A stretch of DNA of 64,000 bases from an uncultured Hyphomicrobiales bacterium (GCA_903878085.1 CAIRGJ010000047.1:62001-126000); one strand, 5' to 3'. Shown: positions 50,375 to 59,160, numbered from the stretch's first letter. The notes: generated by a model not told the origin, from the sequence alone. Translations and numbers: made by a program.

Positions 50375-52498
50375 CTACTCGTAACGCAGCGCTTCGATCG
50401 GATCGAGGTTCGCCGCTTTGCGCGCCGGATAATAGCCGAAGAAGATGCCGACCGCGGCGGAGAACAGGAAGCCGCTGGCAATGGCCACCCCTGAAATCGG
50501 TGCCGGCCATCCGGCAATCAGCGAAATTGCGGCGGAAAAAACGACGCCCATGATGATGCCGGCGACGCCGCCGGTCACGCTCAGCAACACCGCCTCGGCG
50601 AGGAATTGCAGCAGCACATGCAGGCGGCGCGCGCCGATCGCCATGCGCAGACCGATCTCGCGGGTTCGTTCGGTCACCGATACCAGCAGAATATTCATGA
50701 TGCCGATGCCGCCGACCACCAGCGAGATCGAGGCGACGGCGGCGAGCAACAGCGCCATGATGCGGCTGCTGCCTTCGGCGGTCTCCGCGATCTGACTTAA
50801 ATTGCGCACAGAGAAATCGTTGGTGTCGCCGGCCTTGATGCGATGGCGGCGCGCCAGCGTTTCGGTCACTTGCCTGATCGCCGGCTGCACCTGCGTGCTG
50901 CTGGCCGCCTGGACGAAGATTTGATTGACGAATCCGACCAGCCGCGGCGTGAGCCCATAGGGATTGGGCGGCGTCGGATAAATCCAGTTGAGCGCGACCT
51001 GCTGCTGGCTTGGCGCCGCGACGCCAAGCACTTTGCGTTGCGCGGTATCAAATGGAATCATAACCAGGTCGTCCTGGTCCTGTCCGAATTGCGTCTGCCC
51101 CTTTGACGCCAGCACGCCGATCACCCGCAACGGTACGTTCTTGACCTCGATAAGCGCCCCGACTGGATTTTCCGATTCGCCGAACAGCTGACGGGAAACC
51201 GTTTGCCCGAGGACGACGACGAGCGCCGCGGCATCGTCGTCGTCGCGTGTGATTTCCCGCCCCGCGGCGATCTTCCAGTTGGTCATCGGCGGATAATTGG
51301 CGCTGATGCCTTGGATGCTGGTGGACCAGTTCTGGTTGCCGAATTCCACCTGACCGGACTGGCGGATGAGATAGCTGACCGCGCCGACGGATGGGTTTTC
51401 CCGCCGAATCGCCTGGGCGTCGCTGACGGTGAGCGTGGACGCGCTGCCGGATCCAGCCCGCATGCCGCCCATTGTGCGCGCTCCCGGCAGCACCACGACG
51501 AGATTAGTTCCGAGACTTTCGATCTGCTTGCGAACCGCCTCGTTCGCGCCTTGGCCGACCGCGACCATGGCGATCAAGGCGGCGACGCCGATGAAGACGC
51601 CGAGCATGGTCAAAGACGAGCGCATCATATTGCGGCCGATGGCCTGCACCGCTGCCGCCACGATCATGCGGCCGAAGCCCCAGACGGCATGGGCCCCTGT
51701 CGCGGGCAAAGGCGCCGCGCCCTGCGGCCGGCGCAACTGCTCGGCGACCGCCGGATCGATGCGCGGCACCGTCTCCGCCTTTTTCGGGTTGTTTACATCC
51801 GAGATCACTTCGCCATCGCGCATGGTCAGAACGCGGTCGGCGTAGGCGGCGATGTCCTGCTCATGGGTGACGAGCATGATGGTGACGCCGCGTTCGCGGT
51901 TGAGCCGGATCAGCGTCTCCATGATTTCATGCGACGTGCGGGTATCGAGATTGCCGGTCGGCTCGTCGGCCAGCAGCAAAGCCGGTTCGTTGATCAGCGC
52001 GCGCGCAATCGCCACCCGCTGTTGCTGACCGCCGGACAACTGCCCCGGCGTGTTGCGTTCGCGATCGCTCAAACCCAAGAGCTTGAGCGCCGCTTTGGCG
52101 CGGTCGGTGCGCGAAGCGGCGCCGGCCGGTCCCGCCGCCGCGTAGAACAATGGCAGTGCGACGTTCTCGATGGCGCTGGTGCGCGCCAGCAGGTTGAAGC
52201 TCTGAAACACGAAGCCCAGCCGCTCACTGCGAAGCCGCGCGCGATCGGGCTCGGCTAGTCCAGCGACGTCGGCGCCTTCGAAGAAATATCGGCCGCTGGT
52301 GGGCCGGTCGAGGCAGCCGATAATGGCCATCAGCGTCGATTTGCCGGAGCCGGACGAACCCATGATGGCGACGAATTCGCCGGCATTCACGGTGAGGCTG
52401 ACTTCGCGCAACGCAAAGACGTCGACGTCGCCGACGTGGTACGTCCGCTTTACCTTTTCCAATTTGATAATCGGACTTGCCATGATCAGACTTGCCAT
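50375..52498 (-). CDS. macB: MacB-type ABC export ATPase/permease
   Basis: From ATG 52498 (AGAGG nearby) the product is about 707 residues. It has an N-terminal ATPase domain (about 7-230) with Walker A GSSGSGKST, signature LSGGQQQRVAIARAL and Walker B LLLADEPTGNLD. A membrane helix then leads to a MacB periplasmic core and a C-terminal FtsX domain with three helices (GRRLHVLLQFLAEAVLLS). MacB with MacA and an outer-membrane TolC exports macrolides, peptides or siderophores. A 15-bp tandem duplication at the start encodes a repeated M-A-S-x-I and supplies a second in-frame ATG at 52483. It is 20 nt after macA. Confidence 0.93.
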   Translation of the reverse strand: MASLIMASPIIKLEKVKRTYHVGDVDVFALREVSLTVNAGEFVAIMGSSGSGKSTLMAIIGCLDRPTSGRYFFEGADVAGLAEPDRARLRSERLGFVFQSFNLLARTSAIENVALPLFYAAAGPAGAASRTDRAKAALKLLGLSDRERNTPGQLSGGQQQRVAIARALINEPALLLADEPTGNLDTRTSHEIMETLIRLNRERGVTIMLVTHEQDIAAYADRVLTMRDGEVISDVNNPKKAETVPRIDPAVAEQLRRPQGAAPLPATGAHAVWGFGRMIVAAAVQAIGRNMMRSSLTMLGVFIGVAALIAMVAVGQGANEAVRKQIESLGTNLVVVLPGARTMGGMRAGSGSASTLTVSDAQAIRRENPSVGAVSYLIRQSGQVEFGNQNWSTSIQGISANYPPMTNWKIAAGREITRDDDDAAALVVVLGQTVSRQLFGESENPVGALIEVKNVPLRVIGVLASKGQTQFGQDQDDLVMIPFDTAQRKVLGVAAPSQQQVALNWIYPTPPNPYGLTPRLVGFVNQIFVQAASSTQVQPAIRQVTETLARRHRIKAGDTNDFSVRNLSQIAETAEGSSRIMALLLAAVASISLVVGGIGIMNILLVSVTERTREIGLRMAIGARRLHVLLQFLAEAVLLSVTGGVAGIIMGVVFSAAISLIAGWPAPISGVAIASGFLFSAAVGIFFGYYPARKAANLDPIEALRYE

Positions 52499-52518
52499 GA
52501 TCGGCCTCTTGCCGCCGG

Positions 52519-53778
52519 TCAAAGCCGGGGCCGCGGCACGCTGGTTTTGGCGGCGTCGCGCTGTTCGGAGACAATAACGCGATCGTCCGGTTTCAGATCG
52601 GCCTTGACGATCTCGGCGAAGCTGTCGTCGTCGAGACCGGCGACGATTGGAATTGCCACGGGTTTGCCATCGCGCAATGCCCAGAGGCGCGTTTCGGCTT
52701 TGCCAGCGGTGGCGTTGCGTAAACCATTTGGCGTGTAACGCAGCGCCTGGCTCGGCACGCGCAGCACGTCCTTGCGCTGATCCAGAATGACCCGGTTTGC
52801 CGCGGTCATCCCGGGCTTGAGCGCGAGGTCCGGATTATCGACGCTGACCACGACATCGTAGGTCACGACGTTTTGCACGGTCTGCGGCGACTGCCGCACC
52901 TGCGAAACGGTGCCTTCGAAACTGCGTTTCGGATAGGCATCGACGGTAAAGAGCGCCTTGTTGCCCTCTTTGATGTCACCAATGTCGCTTTCGCTGACGT
53001 TGGTGTCGACCTGCATCTTGGTGAGATCGGTCGCGATCAAAAATAAGGTAGGGGTCTGGAAGCTCGCCGCCACGGTCTGCCCCATGGTGACGTTGCGCGA
53101 CACCACGGTGCCGTCCACCGGCGAGGCGATGCTGGTGTAGTCAAGATTGACCTGGGCGGTGGCGAGCTGCGCCTCGTGCAGCGCAATGTCGGCCTCGTCG
53201 ACGCCGACCTGCGCGCGTGCCTGATCGAAGAGGTTCTTGGCGTTGTCGACGGCATCCTTGGAAACCGCATTGGTCTGTCCCAGCCGTGCCATGCGGTCGT
53301 AAGTGAGCTGGGCATAGACGAGGCCCACCTTGGACTTTTCGACTTGCGCCTTGGCCGCTGCGAGATTGGCTTTGTTCTGATCGACCACCGTCTGATACGG
53401 CCGCGGATCGATCTTGGCGCAGACCTGGCCGCGTTTGACTTGGGTGTTGTAGTCGCAGCTCAGATCCTGAATGACACCGGACACGTAAGTGCCGACGATG
53501 ATCGTGAGCACCGGGTTGACGGTGCCGGTCGCGGTCACCGCCCGAATGATCGCGCCTTTGGTGACGGGCGCGGTTGTGTATTGGACCGTGCCGCCGGCGC
53601 TGGACAGCCACCACACGATACCGACGGCGGCGAGCGCCGCCAGCGACACAAGACTGCCGATCAGCCAATAATTTCGAGGATGGGTGGTGGTTGGCGCTGC
53701 GGGCTGCGGCTGAGCCACCAGCGCCGTGGGCGCCGGCGGTTCGGTTCGCACCGAACTCAACTCCACAGGTTTGTTCAT
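52519..53778 (-). CDS. macA: MacA-type periplasmic adaptor (membrane fusion protein)
   Basis: From ATG 53778 the product is 419 residues. It has a Pro-rich cytoplasmic start, one membrane anchor (about 38-58, WLIGSLVSLAALAAVGIVWW), a lipoyl/barrel-sandwich half (GTVNPVLTIIVGTYVSGVIQ) and a coiled-coil hairpin (about 110-200). The second lipoyl half (SPVDGTVVSRNVTMGQTVAA) and a beta-barrel with membrane-proximal domain complete it. It links MacB to an outer-membrane channel. Two Cys (DLSCDYNTQVKRGQVCAKI) near the lipoyl domain are uncommon and may form a disulfide. No tolC is nearby. An upstream in-frame alternative start is less likely. Confidence 0.92.
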   Translation of the reverse strand: MNKPVELSSVRTEPPAPTALVAQPQPAAPTTTHPRNYWLIGSLVSLAALAAVGIVWWLSSAGGTVQYTTAPVTKGAIIRAVTATGTVNPVLTIIVGTYVSGVIQDLSCDYNTQVKRGQVCAKIDPRPYQTVVDQNKANLAAAKAQVEKSKVGLVYAQLTYDRMARLGQTNAVSKDAVDNAKNLFDQARAQVGVDEADIALHEAQLATAQVNLDYTSIASPVDGTVVSRNVTMGQTVAASFQTPTLFLIATDLTKMQVDTNVSESDIGDIKEGNKALFTVDAYPKRSFEGTVSQVRQSPQTVQNVVTYDVVVSVDNPDLALKPGMTAANRVILDQRKDVLRVPSQALRYTPNGLRNATAGKAETRLWALRDGKPVAIPIVAGLDDDSFAEIVKADLKPDDRVIVSEQRDAAKTSVPRPRL

Positions 53779-53905
53779 GACGCGGGCTCCGCCTTCGTGC
53801 CCCCCGAAAGGCACAGTAGCGGGTTCCGCTGCGGCTCAATTGATCGACGTCAAACTCGAAGAAGGCGATATAAACAGGCCTGAATCGCTTTGAAGGCGAG
53901 CCGCC

Positions 53906-53992
53906 TCAGGGCTCCAGTTCGCTATCCCAATAGAGATAATCGAGCCGGCTTTCGTGCAGGTAGTTCGACGGGAACAGCCGTCCGTCGCGATG
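53906..53992 (-). pseudogene. Duplicated 3' fragment of the HNH endonuclease gene
   Basis: The minus strand encodes ...HRDGRLFPSNYLHESRLDY then LYWDSELEP and a stop. The C-terminus of the intact HNH nuclease at 54873 reads HRNGRLFPPNYLHESWLDY then LYWDTELEP and a stop, so 24 of 28 residues match. The match ends abruptly on the upstream side, and no HNH domain is left. The secreted aldolase gene lies exactly between the fragment and the intact gene. Confidence 0.85.
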
Positions 53993-54010
53993 CGACTTGG
54001 CCGTTGACGC

Positions 54011-54838
54011 TCAGGGTTTCGCCATGGCTTTGCGCTTCCAGGCTTCCCACGAGCGAGCGAGCCCGTAACCTTCCCGGGCCTCGATCTTTCGCGCTTCCTC
54101 GGCGTCGAGGTACGTGACCTGGCCGCCAAGCGCGGCCGCCTGCAACTGCAATGTCGCACTGAGCGGAAGGAAAATGCTGCGGCCGACCACGCGTTGGATC
54201 GAGGGGCCGACGATCACCGCGCCGTGGCCGCGCATCAGTGCGGCGGGGTGGTCGCCCAGCGCATCGGCGAGCGCATGGCCGAGCGCCCGGTCGCGAATCA
54301 GCATGTCCGTCATGCCCCCGCGTTCGCGAATTTCAAACACCGGCACGCCGGCGCTGATGAAGGCAGAGCGGTGATAGACCGGCTGGAGCGGGGTCTTGGT
54401 AATGCCAAACGGAATCAGCGCCGGTGCGTGGCTGTGCACGACCGCCATCACGTCGGGGCGCGTCTTGTAGATTTCGCCGTGAATGAAGCGTTCGGAGTAG
54501 AGGTCGCGCCCCTTGGCATCGACAGGATTGCTGTCGAGGTCGAACTCCATGATGTCATCGGCGGTGACCAACTCGGGCGCGCGCGAGCGCGACAGCAGAT
54601 AGCGATTGGGGTCGAGCGGGTGTCGCACGCTGACGTGCCCCCAGCCGTCGAGTACGCCTTGGTCGGCGAGGATACGATTGGCGGCGACCAGATCGTCGAT
54701 CAACTGCTGGCTAACCGGTCCGGCGGAGGCGGGCGCTTGTTGCGCAGGTGCCGCTCGCGCGGCGAAGACGCTGATCGCGATGCCGATGACGAGCAGTATT
54801 ATTCGTCCGCCGCGACGAATGTGCAGCGTGTGGGCCAT
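54011..54838 (-). CDS. Exported class II aldolase/adducin-family protein
   Basis: The 275-residue product has an N-terminal signal-type helix (about 11-33, IILLVIGIAISVFAARAAPA) ahead of a class II aldolase domain (about 40-255). The active-site set is present: Glu116 (Y-S-E-R-F), H135-S-H137 and H205 (R-G-H-G), the usual Zn ligands and acid. Family members (fuculose-1-phosphate aldolase, ribulose-5-phosphate epimerase) are normally cytoplasmic because substrates are phosphorylated. Export is therefore unusual and suggests a non-phosphorylated substrate such as a carboxylated aromatic (as in class II decarboxylases) or a binding role. It is flanked by an intact HNH gene and a copy of its 3' end. 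Confidence 0.85.
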   Translation of the reverse strand: MAHTLHIRRGGRIILLVIGIAISVFAARAAPAQQAPASAGPVSQQLIDDLVAANRILADQGVLDGWGHVSVRHPLDPNRYLLSRSRAPELVTADDIMEFDLDSNPVDAKGRDLYSERFIHGEIYKTRPDVMAVVHSHAPALIPFGITKTPLQPVYHRSAFISAGVPVFEIRERGGMTDMLIRDRALGHALADALGDHPAALMRGHGAVIVGPSIQRVVGRSIFLPLSATLQLQAAALGGQVTYLDAEEARKIEAREGYGLARSWEAWKRKAMAKP

Positions 54839-54872
54839 GGCATACTCCGATGCGCGAAATAACGAGGGGCGC

Positions 54873-55430
54873 CTAGGGCTCCAGCTCGGTGTCCCAATAG
54901 AGATAATCGAGCCAGCTTTCGTGCAGGTAGTTCGGCGGGAACAACCGGCCGTTCCTGTGCAAATGGTGCACCGTCGGCTGGAACGGCAGTTGCGCCGGGA
55001 ACATCCGCGCTTCCGCCATCGTCAGGCTGCCCTTGCGCAGATTGCATGGCGAGCAGGCGGCGACGACATTGTCCCAGGACGTGATGCCGCCGCGCGAACG
55101 CGGAATCAGATGATCGAAGGTGAGGTCGTCGCGGTCGCCGCAATACTGGCAGGAGAAGCGGTCGCGCAGGAAGACGTTGAACCGGGTGAAGGCCGGATGG
55201 GTCGAAGGCTTCACGTAGGTTTTGAGCGACACTACGCTCGGCAGCTTCATTTCGAAGGTCGGGCTATGCACCGCGCGGTCGTAATTGGCGACGATGTTCA
55301 CCCGCTCAAGAAAAACGGCCTTGATCGCGTCCTGCCAGGACCACAGCGACAAAGGATAGTAGCTCAACGGCCTGAAATCCGCGTTGAGAACCAGGGCGGG
55401 GAAACCGCTCGACGAAACGTGCACGTTCAA
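54873..55430 (-). CDS. HNH endonuclease family protein
   Basis: The 185-residue protein carries a central HNH domain (about 85-140). The motif C-Q-Y-C-G precedes D-D-L-T-F-D-H-L-I-P-R-S-R-G-G and a second zinc pair C-S-P-C-N-L-R-K-G. The N-terminal third (VNADFRPLSYYPLSLWSWQD and neighbours) is conserved in a widespread bacterial HNH subfamily of unknown role, not an obvious restriction or homing enzyme. The intact C-terminus is partially duplicated at 53906-53992. The ATG at 55430 has AGGAGG about 15 nt upstream. Confidence 0.88.
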   Translation of the reverse strand: MNVHVSSSGFPALVLNADFRPLSYYPLSLWSWQDAIKAVFLERVNIVANYDRAVHSPTFEMKLPSVVSLKTYVKPSTHPAFTRFNVFLRDRFSCQYCGDRDDLTFDHLIPRSRGGITSWDNVVAACSPCNLRKGSLTMAEARMFPAQLPFQPTVHHLHRNGRLFPPNYLHESWLDYLYWDTELEP

Positions 55431-55542
55431 ATCGACGCTCCTAACCTCCTAGGAACGCTGCCGCCACGCAGCTGACGCCCTAGTATAAGGGCAGCGTGAC
55501 AAGCTTGTGAAGTAGAGGTGGAACGTTACCCAAAAGCTGGGA

Positions 55543-56211
55543 TCAGAGCCTGGCGAACTGCTTGGCGAGGAATTCGCCCCCGTGGCGCAGCCCTTCCTGA
55601 TCGATACCGTGGCCGATGCCCGGCGAAACATGCCATTCCGCCGGCACCTCCAGCGCAGCCAAGCCCTGCGCCGCATGCATGAGAGCCTGGACGGGGATCA
55701 TCTGGTCCTGGTCGCCATGAGTCAGCAGTACCGGCGGCCGGCTGGTCACCTCGGCGGCGAAGGCGTCGGGGTCGACGGTTTCCGGCACCACCAGCATGCC
55801 GGAGTAGCCGACGATTCCGGCCGGCGCGACGGCGCGGCGCAGCCCGACATGGAGCGCCATCATGGTGCCCTGGGAAAATCCGACCAGTGCCAAAGCCTGC
55901 GGCGGCAGATTGCGCCGCTCGAGTTCGGCATCGAGGAAGGCATTGAGCGCGGGCGCCGCGGCCTGCACGCCGACCCAGCGTTCGTTCGGGTCGCGGAAGG
56001 TCAGCGGAAACCATTCGCGGCCCATCGGCGATTGGCCGCACGGCCGTGGCGCATGCGGCGACACGAAGGCGGCGTTCGGTAGCAGGCCCTGCCAGGCCCG
56101 GCCGATCTCGATCAGGTCGTTGCCGTCGGCGCCATAGCCGTGCAGGAAAACCACGAGTTGTTTTGCGGTGCCGGAGCGCGGCTCGATGCGTGGGCCGTCG
56201 AGTTCAGGCAT
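55543..56211 (-). CDS. Alpha/beta-hydrolase carboxylesterase (YpfH / phospholipase-carboxylesterase family)
   Basis: The 222-residue hydrolase has an oxyanion segment V-F-L-H-G-Y-G-A-D-G-N-D-L near residue 24. The nucleophile is G-F-S113-Q-G-T-M, the acid is in T-H-G-D-Q-D-Q-M-I-P and the catalytic His is in P-G-I-G-H-G-I-D. This is the Abhydrolase_2 family (esterase/lysophospholipase-like, cytoplasmic). The start overlaps the end of the alkA-type gene by 8 nt, so they are co-transcribed, alkA first. The substrate is unknown. Confidence 0.9.
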   Translation of the reverse strand: MPELDGPRIEPRSGTAKQLVVFLHGYGADGNDLIEIGRAWQGLLPNAAFVSPHAPRPCGQSPMGREWFPLTFRDPNERWVGVQAAAPALNAFLDAELERRNLPPQALALVGFSQGTMMALHVGLRRAVAPAGIVGYSGMLVVPETVDPDAFAAEVTSRPPVLLTHGDQDQMIPVQALMHAAQGLAALEVPAEWHVSPGIGHGIDQEGLRHGGEFLAKQFARL

Positions 56212-56935
56212 TTCTCGTCTTCCTTTTGACCGTTTTTTTGAATGACTTTTTGACGGCCGGCCTTTTTGTGCCAGCCTTTTTCGAGCTTTGCTGAATGGGC
56301 ACGACGTCGCGCTTCTTCACAGCGTGATAATAGGCCCAGAGCAGATGCGCCGCTACGCCGCGCCACGGCCGCCAGGCCTCGGCGATTTTGGTCAGCGCCT
56401 TGGCGTCCGGCCGCTTGCGCATGTTGAGCGCGATGCGGGCGGCTTCCTGCACGGCGAGATCGCCGGCCGGAAAGGCGTCGGCGTGGCCGAGGCAGAACAG
56501 CAGATAAATGTCGGCGGTCCACGGTCCGATGCCGTGCAGCGCGGTCAGCGCGGCGTGCGCCACGTCGGCGTCCATGTTGCCGACGGCGTCGAGGTCGATA
56601 TGGCCGCCGGCGACGGCCTTGCCAATTTCCTTGATCGACTTGATCTTGGCGGCAGACAAGCCGAGCCGCTTGAGCTTGTCGGCACGGGCAGCGCGCACCG
56701 ATTCATGACCGAAGGGCATGAATGCGGCAAACAGCCGGTCGCGGATCGCCGCCGCGCTCGCGACCGACAATTGCTGGCCGCAGACGATGGCGCATAGCCC
56801 GGCATAGCCGCCCTCGCGCCGCCGCAGACCGAAGGCGCCGGCCTTTTCCGCCACCGGCACCAGGCGCGGGTCGGCGAGGATCAGTTGTGCGAGCCCGGCT
56901 TTTAGGTCGGCTTCGGTATGGAGAAAATGGGTCAT
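56204..56935 (-). CDS. AlkA-like DNA-3-methyladenine glycosylase II
   Basis: The 243-residue protein has the HhH-GPD fold. Helix-hairpin-helix residues 131-150 read L-T-A-L-H-G-I-G-P-W-T-A-D-I-Y, and the catalytic Asp159 is in A-G-D-L-A. The upstream block CGQQLSVASAAAIRDRL matches the AlkA family. It lacks the iron-sulfur Cys cluster of EndoIII/MutY. It excises alkylated bases to start base-excision repair. The C-terminal 30 residues are very Lys/Arg-rich and may add DNA affinity. It overlaps the esterase gene downstream. Confidence 0.9.
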   Translation of the reverse strand: MTHFLHTEADLKAGLAQLILADPRLVPVAEKAGAFGLRRREGGYAGLCAIVCGQQLSVASAAAIRDRLFAAFMPFGHESVRAARADKLKRLGLSAAKIKSIKEIGKAVAGGHIDLDAVGNMDADVAHAALTALHGIGPWTADIYLLFCLGHADAFPAGDLAVQEAARIALNMRKRPDAKALTKIAEAWRPWRGVAAHLLWAYYHAVKKRDVVPIQQSSKKAGTKRPAVKKSFKKTVKRKTRNA

Positions 56936-56956
56936 TCACCCTTTGCTATTACACCA

Positions 56957-57026
56957 CTCGTCCCCGCGAAAGCGGGGACCCAGCTATATTGCCTTGGCTA
57001 AATTCCCGCTTGCGCGGGAATGAGCG
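56957..57026. repeat. Palindromic repeat, family C copy 2
   Basis: CTCGTCCCCGCGAAAGCGGGGACCCAG and ATTCCCGCTTGCGCGGGAATGAGCG match the two hairpins of the copy at 46290-46351, with a different central spacer. It lies in the divergent gap between alkA and gluQ. Confidence 0.82.
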
Positions 57027-57050
57027 GGGAATGTAGTGCAGCAATCGCCC

Positions 57051-57932
57051 ATGAACAGGCCACCCGTTTTCCGCTTTGCGCCGTCGCCGAACGGTTTCAT
57101 GCACCTCGGTCATGAACTGTCGGCGCTGCTGAATGCCGATATGGCCCGGGCGGCGGGCGGGCGCCTGCTGTTGCGGATCGAGGACATCGACGCCACCCGT
57201 TGTCGGCCGGAATACGAGGCCGCGATTTATGAGGATCTCGCCTGGATCGGGCTGCAGTGGGAACGGCCGGTGCGCCGGCAGTCGGAACATTTCGACGATT
57301 ATCGCGCCGCGCTGGCCAAGCTCGACGCGCTCGGGCTGATCTATCCGAGCTTCGAGAGCCGCGCCGAGATCGCACGACTCGTGGCCGAACGCGGCAGCGA
57401 TTGGCCGCGCGATCCGGATGGCGCGCCGCTCTATCCGGGCGACGCCAAATCGATGAAGCCGGCCGAGCGCGCCCAACGCATCGCGGCCGGCGAGCCCCAT
57501 GCGCTGCGCCTCGATATGGTCGCCGCGATCGCGCGCACCGGCCCTCTCTCCTGGATGGAAAGCGGCGCCGGCCCTTCGGGCGAAACCGGCACCATCGCCG
57601 CCGAACCCGCCGCAAATCCGGCAATTTGGGGCGACGTCATCCTGGCGCGCAAGGAAACGCCGACCAGCTATCACCTCGCGGTGGTGGTGGACGACGCGTC
57701 ACAGGGCGTGACCGACGTGGTGCGCGGCCGCGACCTGTTTCATGCCACCGGCGTGCACCGCCTGCTGCAAGCGCTGCTCGGACTGCCGCAGCCGCGCTAC
57801 CATCATCACCGGCTGATCCTCGACGCCGACGGCCGCAAACTGTCGAAATCGACCGCGGCCACGGCCTTGCGCGAGCTGCGGGCCAAGGGCGTCACCCCTG
57901 CCGAGATACGGACCATGGCCGGCCTCGATTGA
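57051..57932 (+). CDS. gluQ: Glutamyl-Q tRNA(Asp) synthetase (GluQ/YadB)
   Basis: From ATG 57051 the product is 293 residues and corresponds to the catalytic half of GluRS: F-A-P-S-P-N-G, the HIGH-equivalent H18-L-G-H21, R-I-E-D-I-D and the KMSKS-equivalent K-L-S-K-S at about 263-267. No anticodon-binding domain is present, as expected for GluQ, which glutamylates queuosine in tRNA(Asp). The zinc-site Cys positions of known GluQ are replaced (Y-P-S-F-E-S-R and Y-P-G-D-A-K), so it is probably zinc-free. A GTG five codons upstream is less likely. Confidence 0.9.
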   Translation: MNRPPVFRFAPSPNGFMHLGHELSALLNADMARAAGGRLLLRIEDIDATRCRPEYEAAIYEDLAWIGLQWERPVRRQSEHFDDYRAALAKLDALGLIYPSFESRAEIARLVAERGSDWPRDPDGAPLYPGDAKSMKPAERAQRIAAGEPHALRLDMVAAIARTGPLSWMESGAGPSGETGTIAAEPAANPAIWGDVILARKETPTSYHLAVVVDDASQGVTDVVRGRDLFHATGVHRLLQALLGLPQPRYHHHRLILDADGRKLSKSTAATALRELRAKGVTPAEIRTMAGLD

Positions 57933-57975
57933 GCCCGGCTTCCGTGCCATGGTTTGCGTCAGGCTGAGGGGGTCA

Positions 57976-59157
57976 ATGGCGAAGCTGACGCGCAACAAGC
58001 GCAAGGTGAAGCGCAAAGTCGTGCGCAAAATCAAAGCCGAGGCGCCGGGCCGGCGTGCGGTCGAGGCCGCGCTCGCCGGCATCGCGCACGACATCCGCAC
58101 GCCGCTGACCGGCATCGTCGCGCTGGCCGAACTGCTGGCAGCCTCCAATATCGGCCCGCGCGAGCGCCAATGGGCCAACGCCATCAAGAGCGGCGCCGAC
58201 CATCTCGCCGTATTGTCGAGCCTTATCGTCGATGCCGCCCGCGCCGATAGCGCCAAGCTCGTGCTGCGCCCCGAGCCGTTCTCGCCGCGTGCGCTCGCCG
58301 AAACCGTGGGGCAGGCGCTGGTCGCGCGCGCCGGCAATCGCAACGTCACCGCCAAGGTCGAGATTACCGGCGGCCTGCCGGCGCTGGTGTCGGGCGATGC
58401 CGTGCGGCTGCGCGCGGCGCTGGAAAATCTCGCCGACAACGCGGTGAAATTCACCCATCGGGGCGGCGTCACCTTCAGCGCCGCTGCCGAGCCTGCCGCA
58501 CGCCGCCGCGTGCGATTGATCTATACGGTCACCGACAGCGGCATCGGCATGAGTCCGGCCGAGTTGAAATTATTGTTCCGGCCGTTCGCGCAGGCGAGCG
58601 AGCAGATCGCGCGGCGCTACGGCGGCGCCGGTCTCGGGCTGGTATTTGTCAAACGTATCGCCAAGGCGATGGGCGGCGACCTCAAGGTCGTCAGCAAGAA
58701 AGGCAGCGGCAGCACGTTCCGGCTGACCGTGCTGGTTGAGCGTTTCACGGCGCAGGCTTCGGCGCGGACGAAACTTGGTGCGCCATTGCGGCCGCTGTCG
58801 ATCCTGTGCGCCGAGGACAACCCTTACGGCCGCGCCGTGATGAACACGGTCATCACCGAACTTGGCCACACCATCGATTTCGTCGAGAGCGGCGAGGCTG
58901 CGGTCGAGGCGGCCGCGCGCGGCGGCTACGACGCGCTGCTGATCGACATCACACTGTCCGGTCTCGACGGCATAGAAGCGACCCGGCGTATCCGCGCGCT
59001 GGCGGGAAAAGCAGGTCAAGTCACAGTGATCGGACTTTCCGGGCGCGGCGATGCCGCCACCGAACAGGCGGCGCGCGACGCCGGCATGAACTTCTATTTC
59101 GCCAAGCCGGTGAGCCCGGGGAAGCTGGCGGAGGCGCTCGATAGTGTCGGAGATTAA
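57976..59157 (+). CDS. Cytosolic hybrid histidine kinase with a receiver domain
   Basis: From ATG 57976 (GAGGGGG site) the product is 393 residues. A very basic N-terminus (KRKVKRKVVRKIK) leads into HisKA with H38 in I-A-H38-D-I-R-T-P-L. The ATPase follows (N box N-L-A-D-N-A-V-K-F, G1 D-S-G-I-G-M, G2 G-G-A-G-L-G-L). A linker then joins a receiver domain (about 275-390) with the acceptor D324 in L-L-I-D-I-T-L-S-G and K in F-A-K-P-V. There is no sensor domain or membrane segment, so input must come from a partner. The final output, probably an Hpt protein, is not in this window. Confidence 0.92.
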   Translation: MAKLTRNKRKVKRKVVRKIKAEAPGRRAVEAALAGIAHDIRTPLTGIVALAELLAASNIGPRERQWANAIKSGADHLAVLSSLIVDAARADSAKLVLRPEPFSPRALAETVGQALVARAGNRNVTAKVEITGGLPALVSGDAVRLRAALENLADNAVKFTHRGGVTFSAAAEPAARRRVRLIYTVTDSGIGMSPAELKLLFRPFAQASEQIARRYGGAGLGLVFVKRIAKAMGGDLKVVSKKGSGSTFRLTVLVERFTAQASARTKLGAPLRPLSILCAEDNPYGRAVMNTVITELGHTIDFVESGEAAVEAAARGGYDALLIDITLSGLDGIEATRRIRALAGKAGQVTVIGLSGRGDAATEQAARDAGMNFYFAKPVSPGKLAEALDSVGD

Positions 59158-59160
59158 TGC

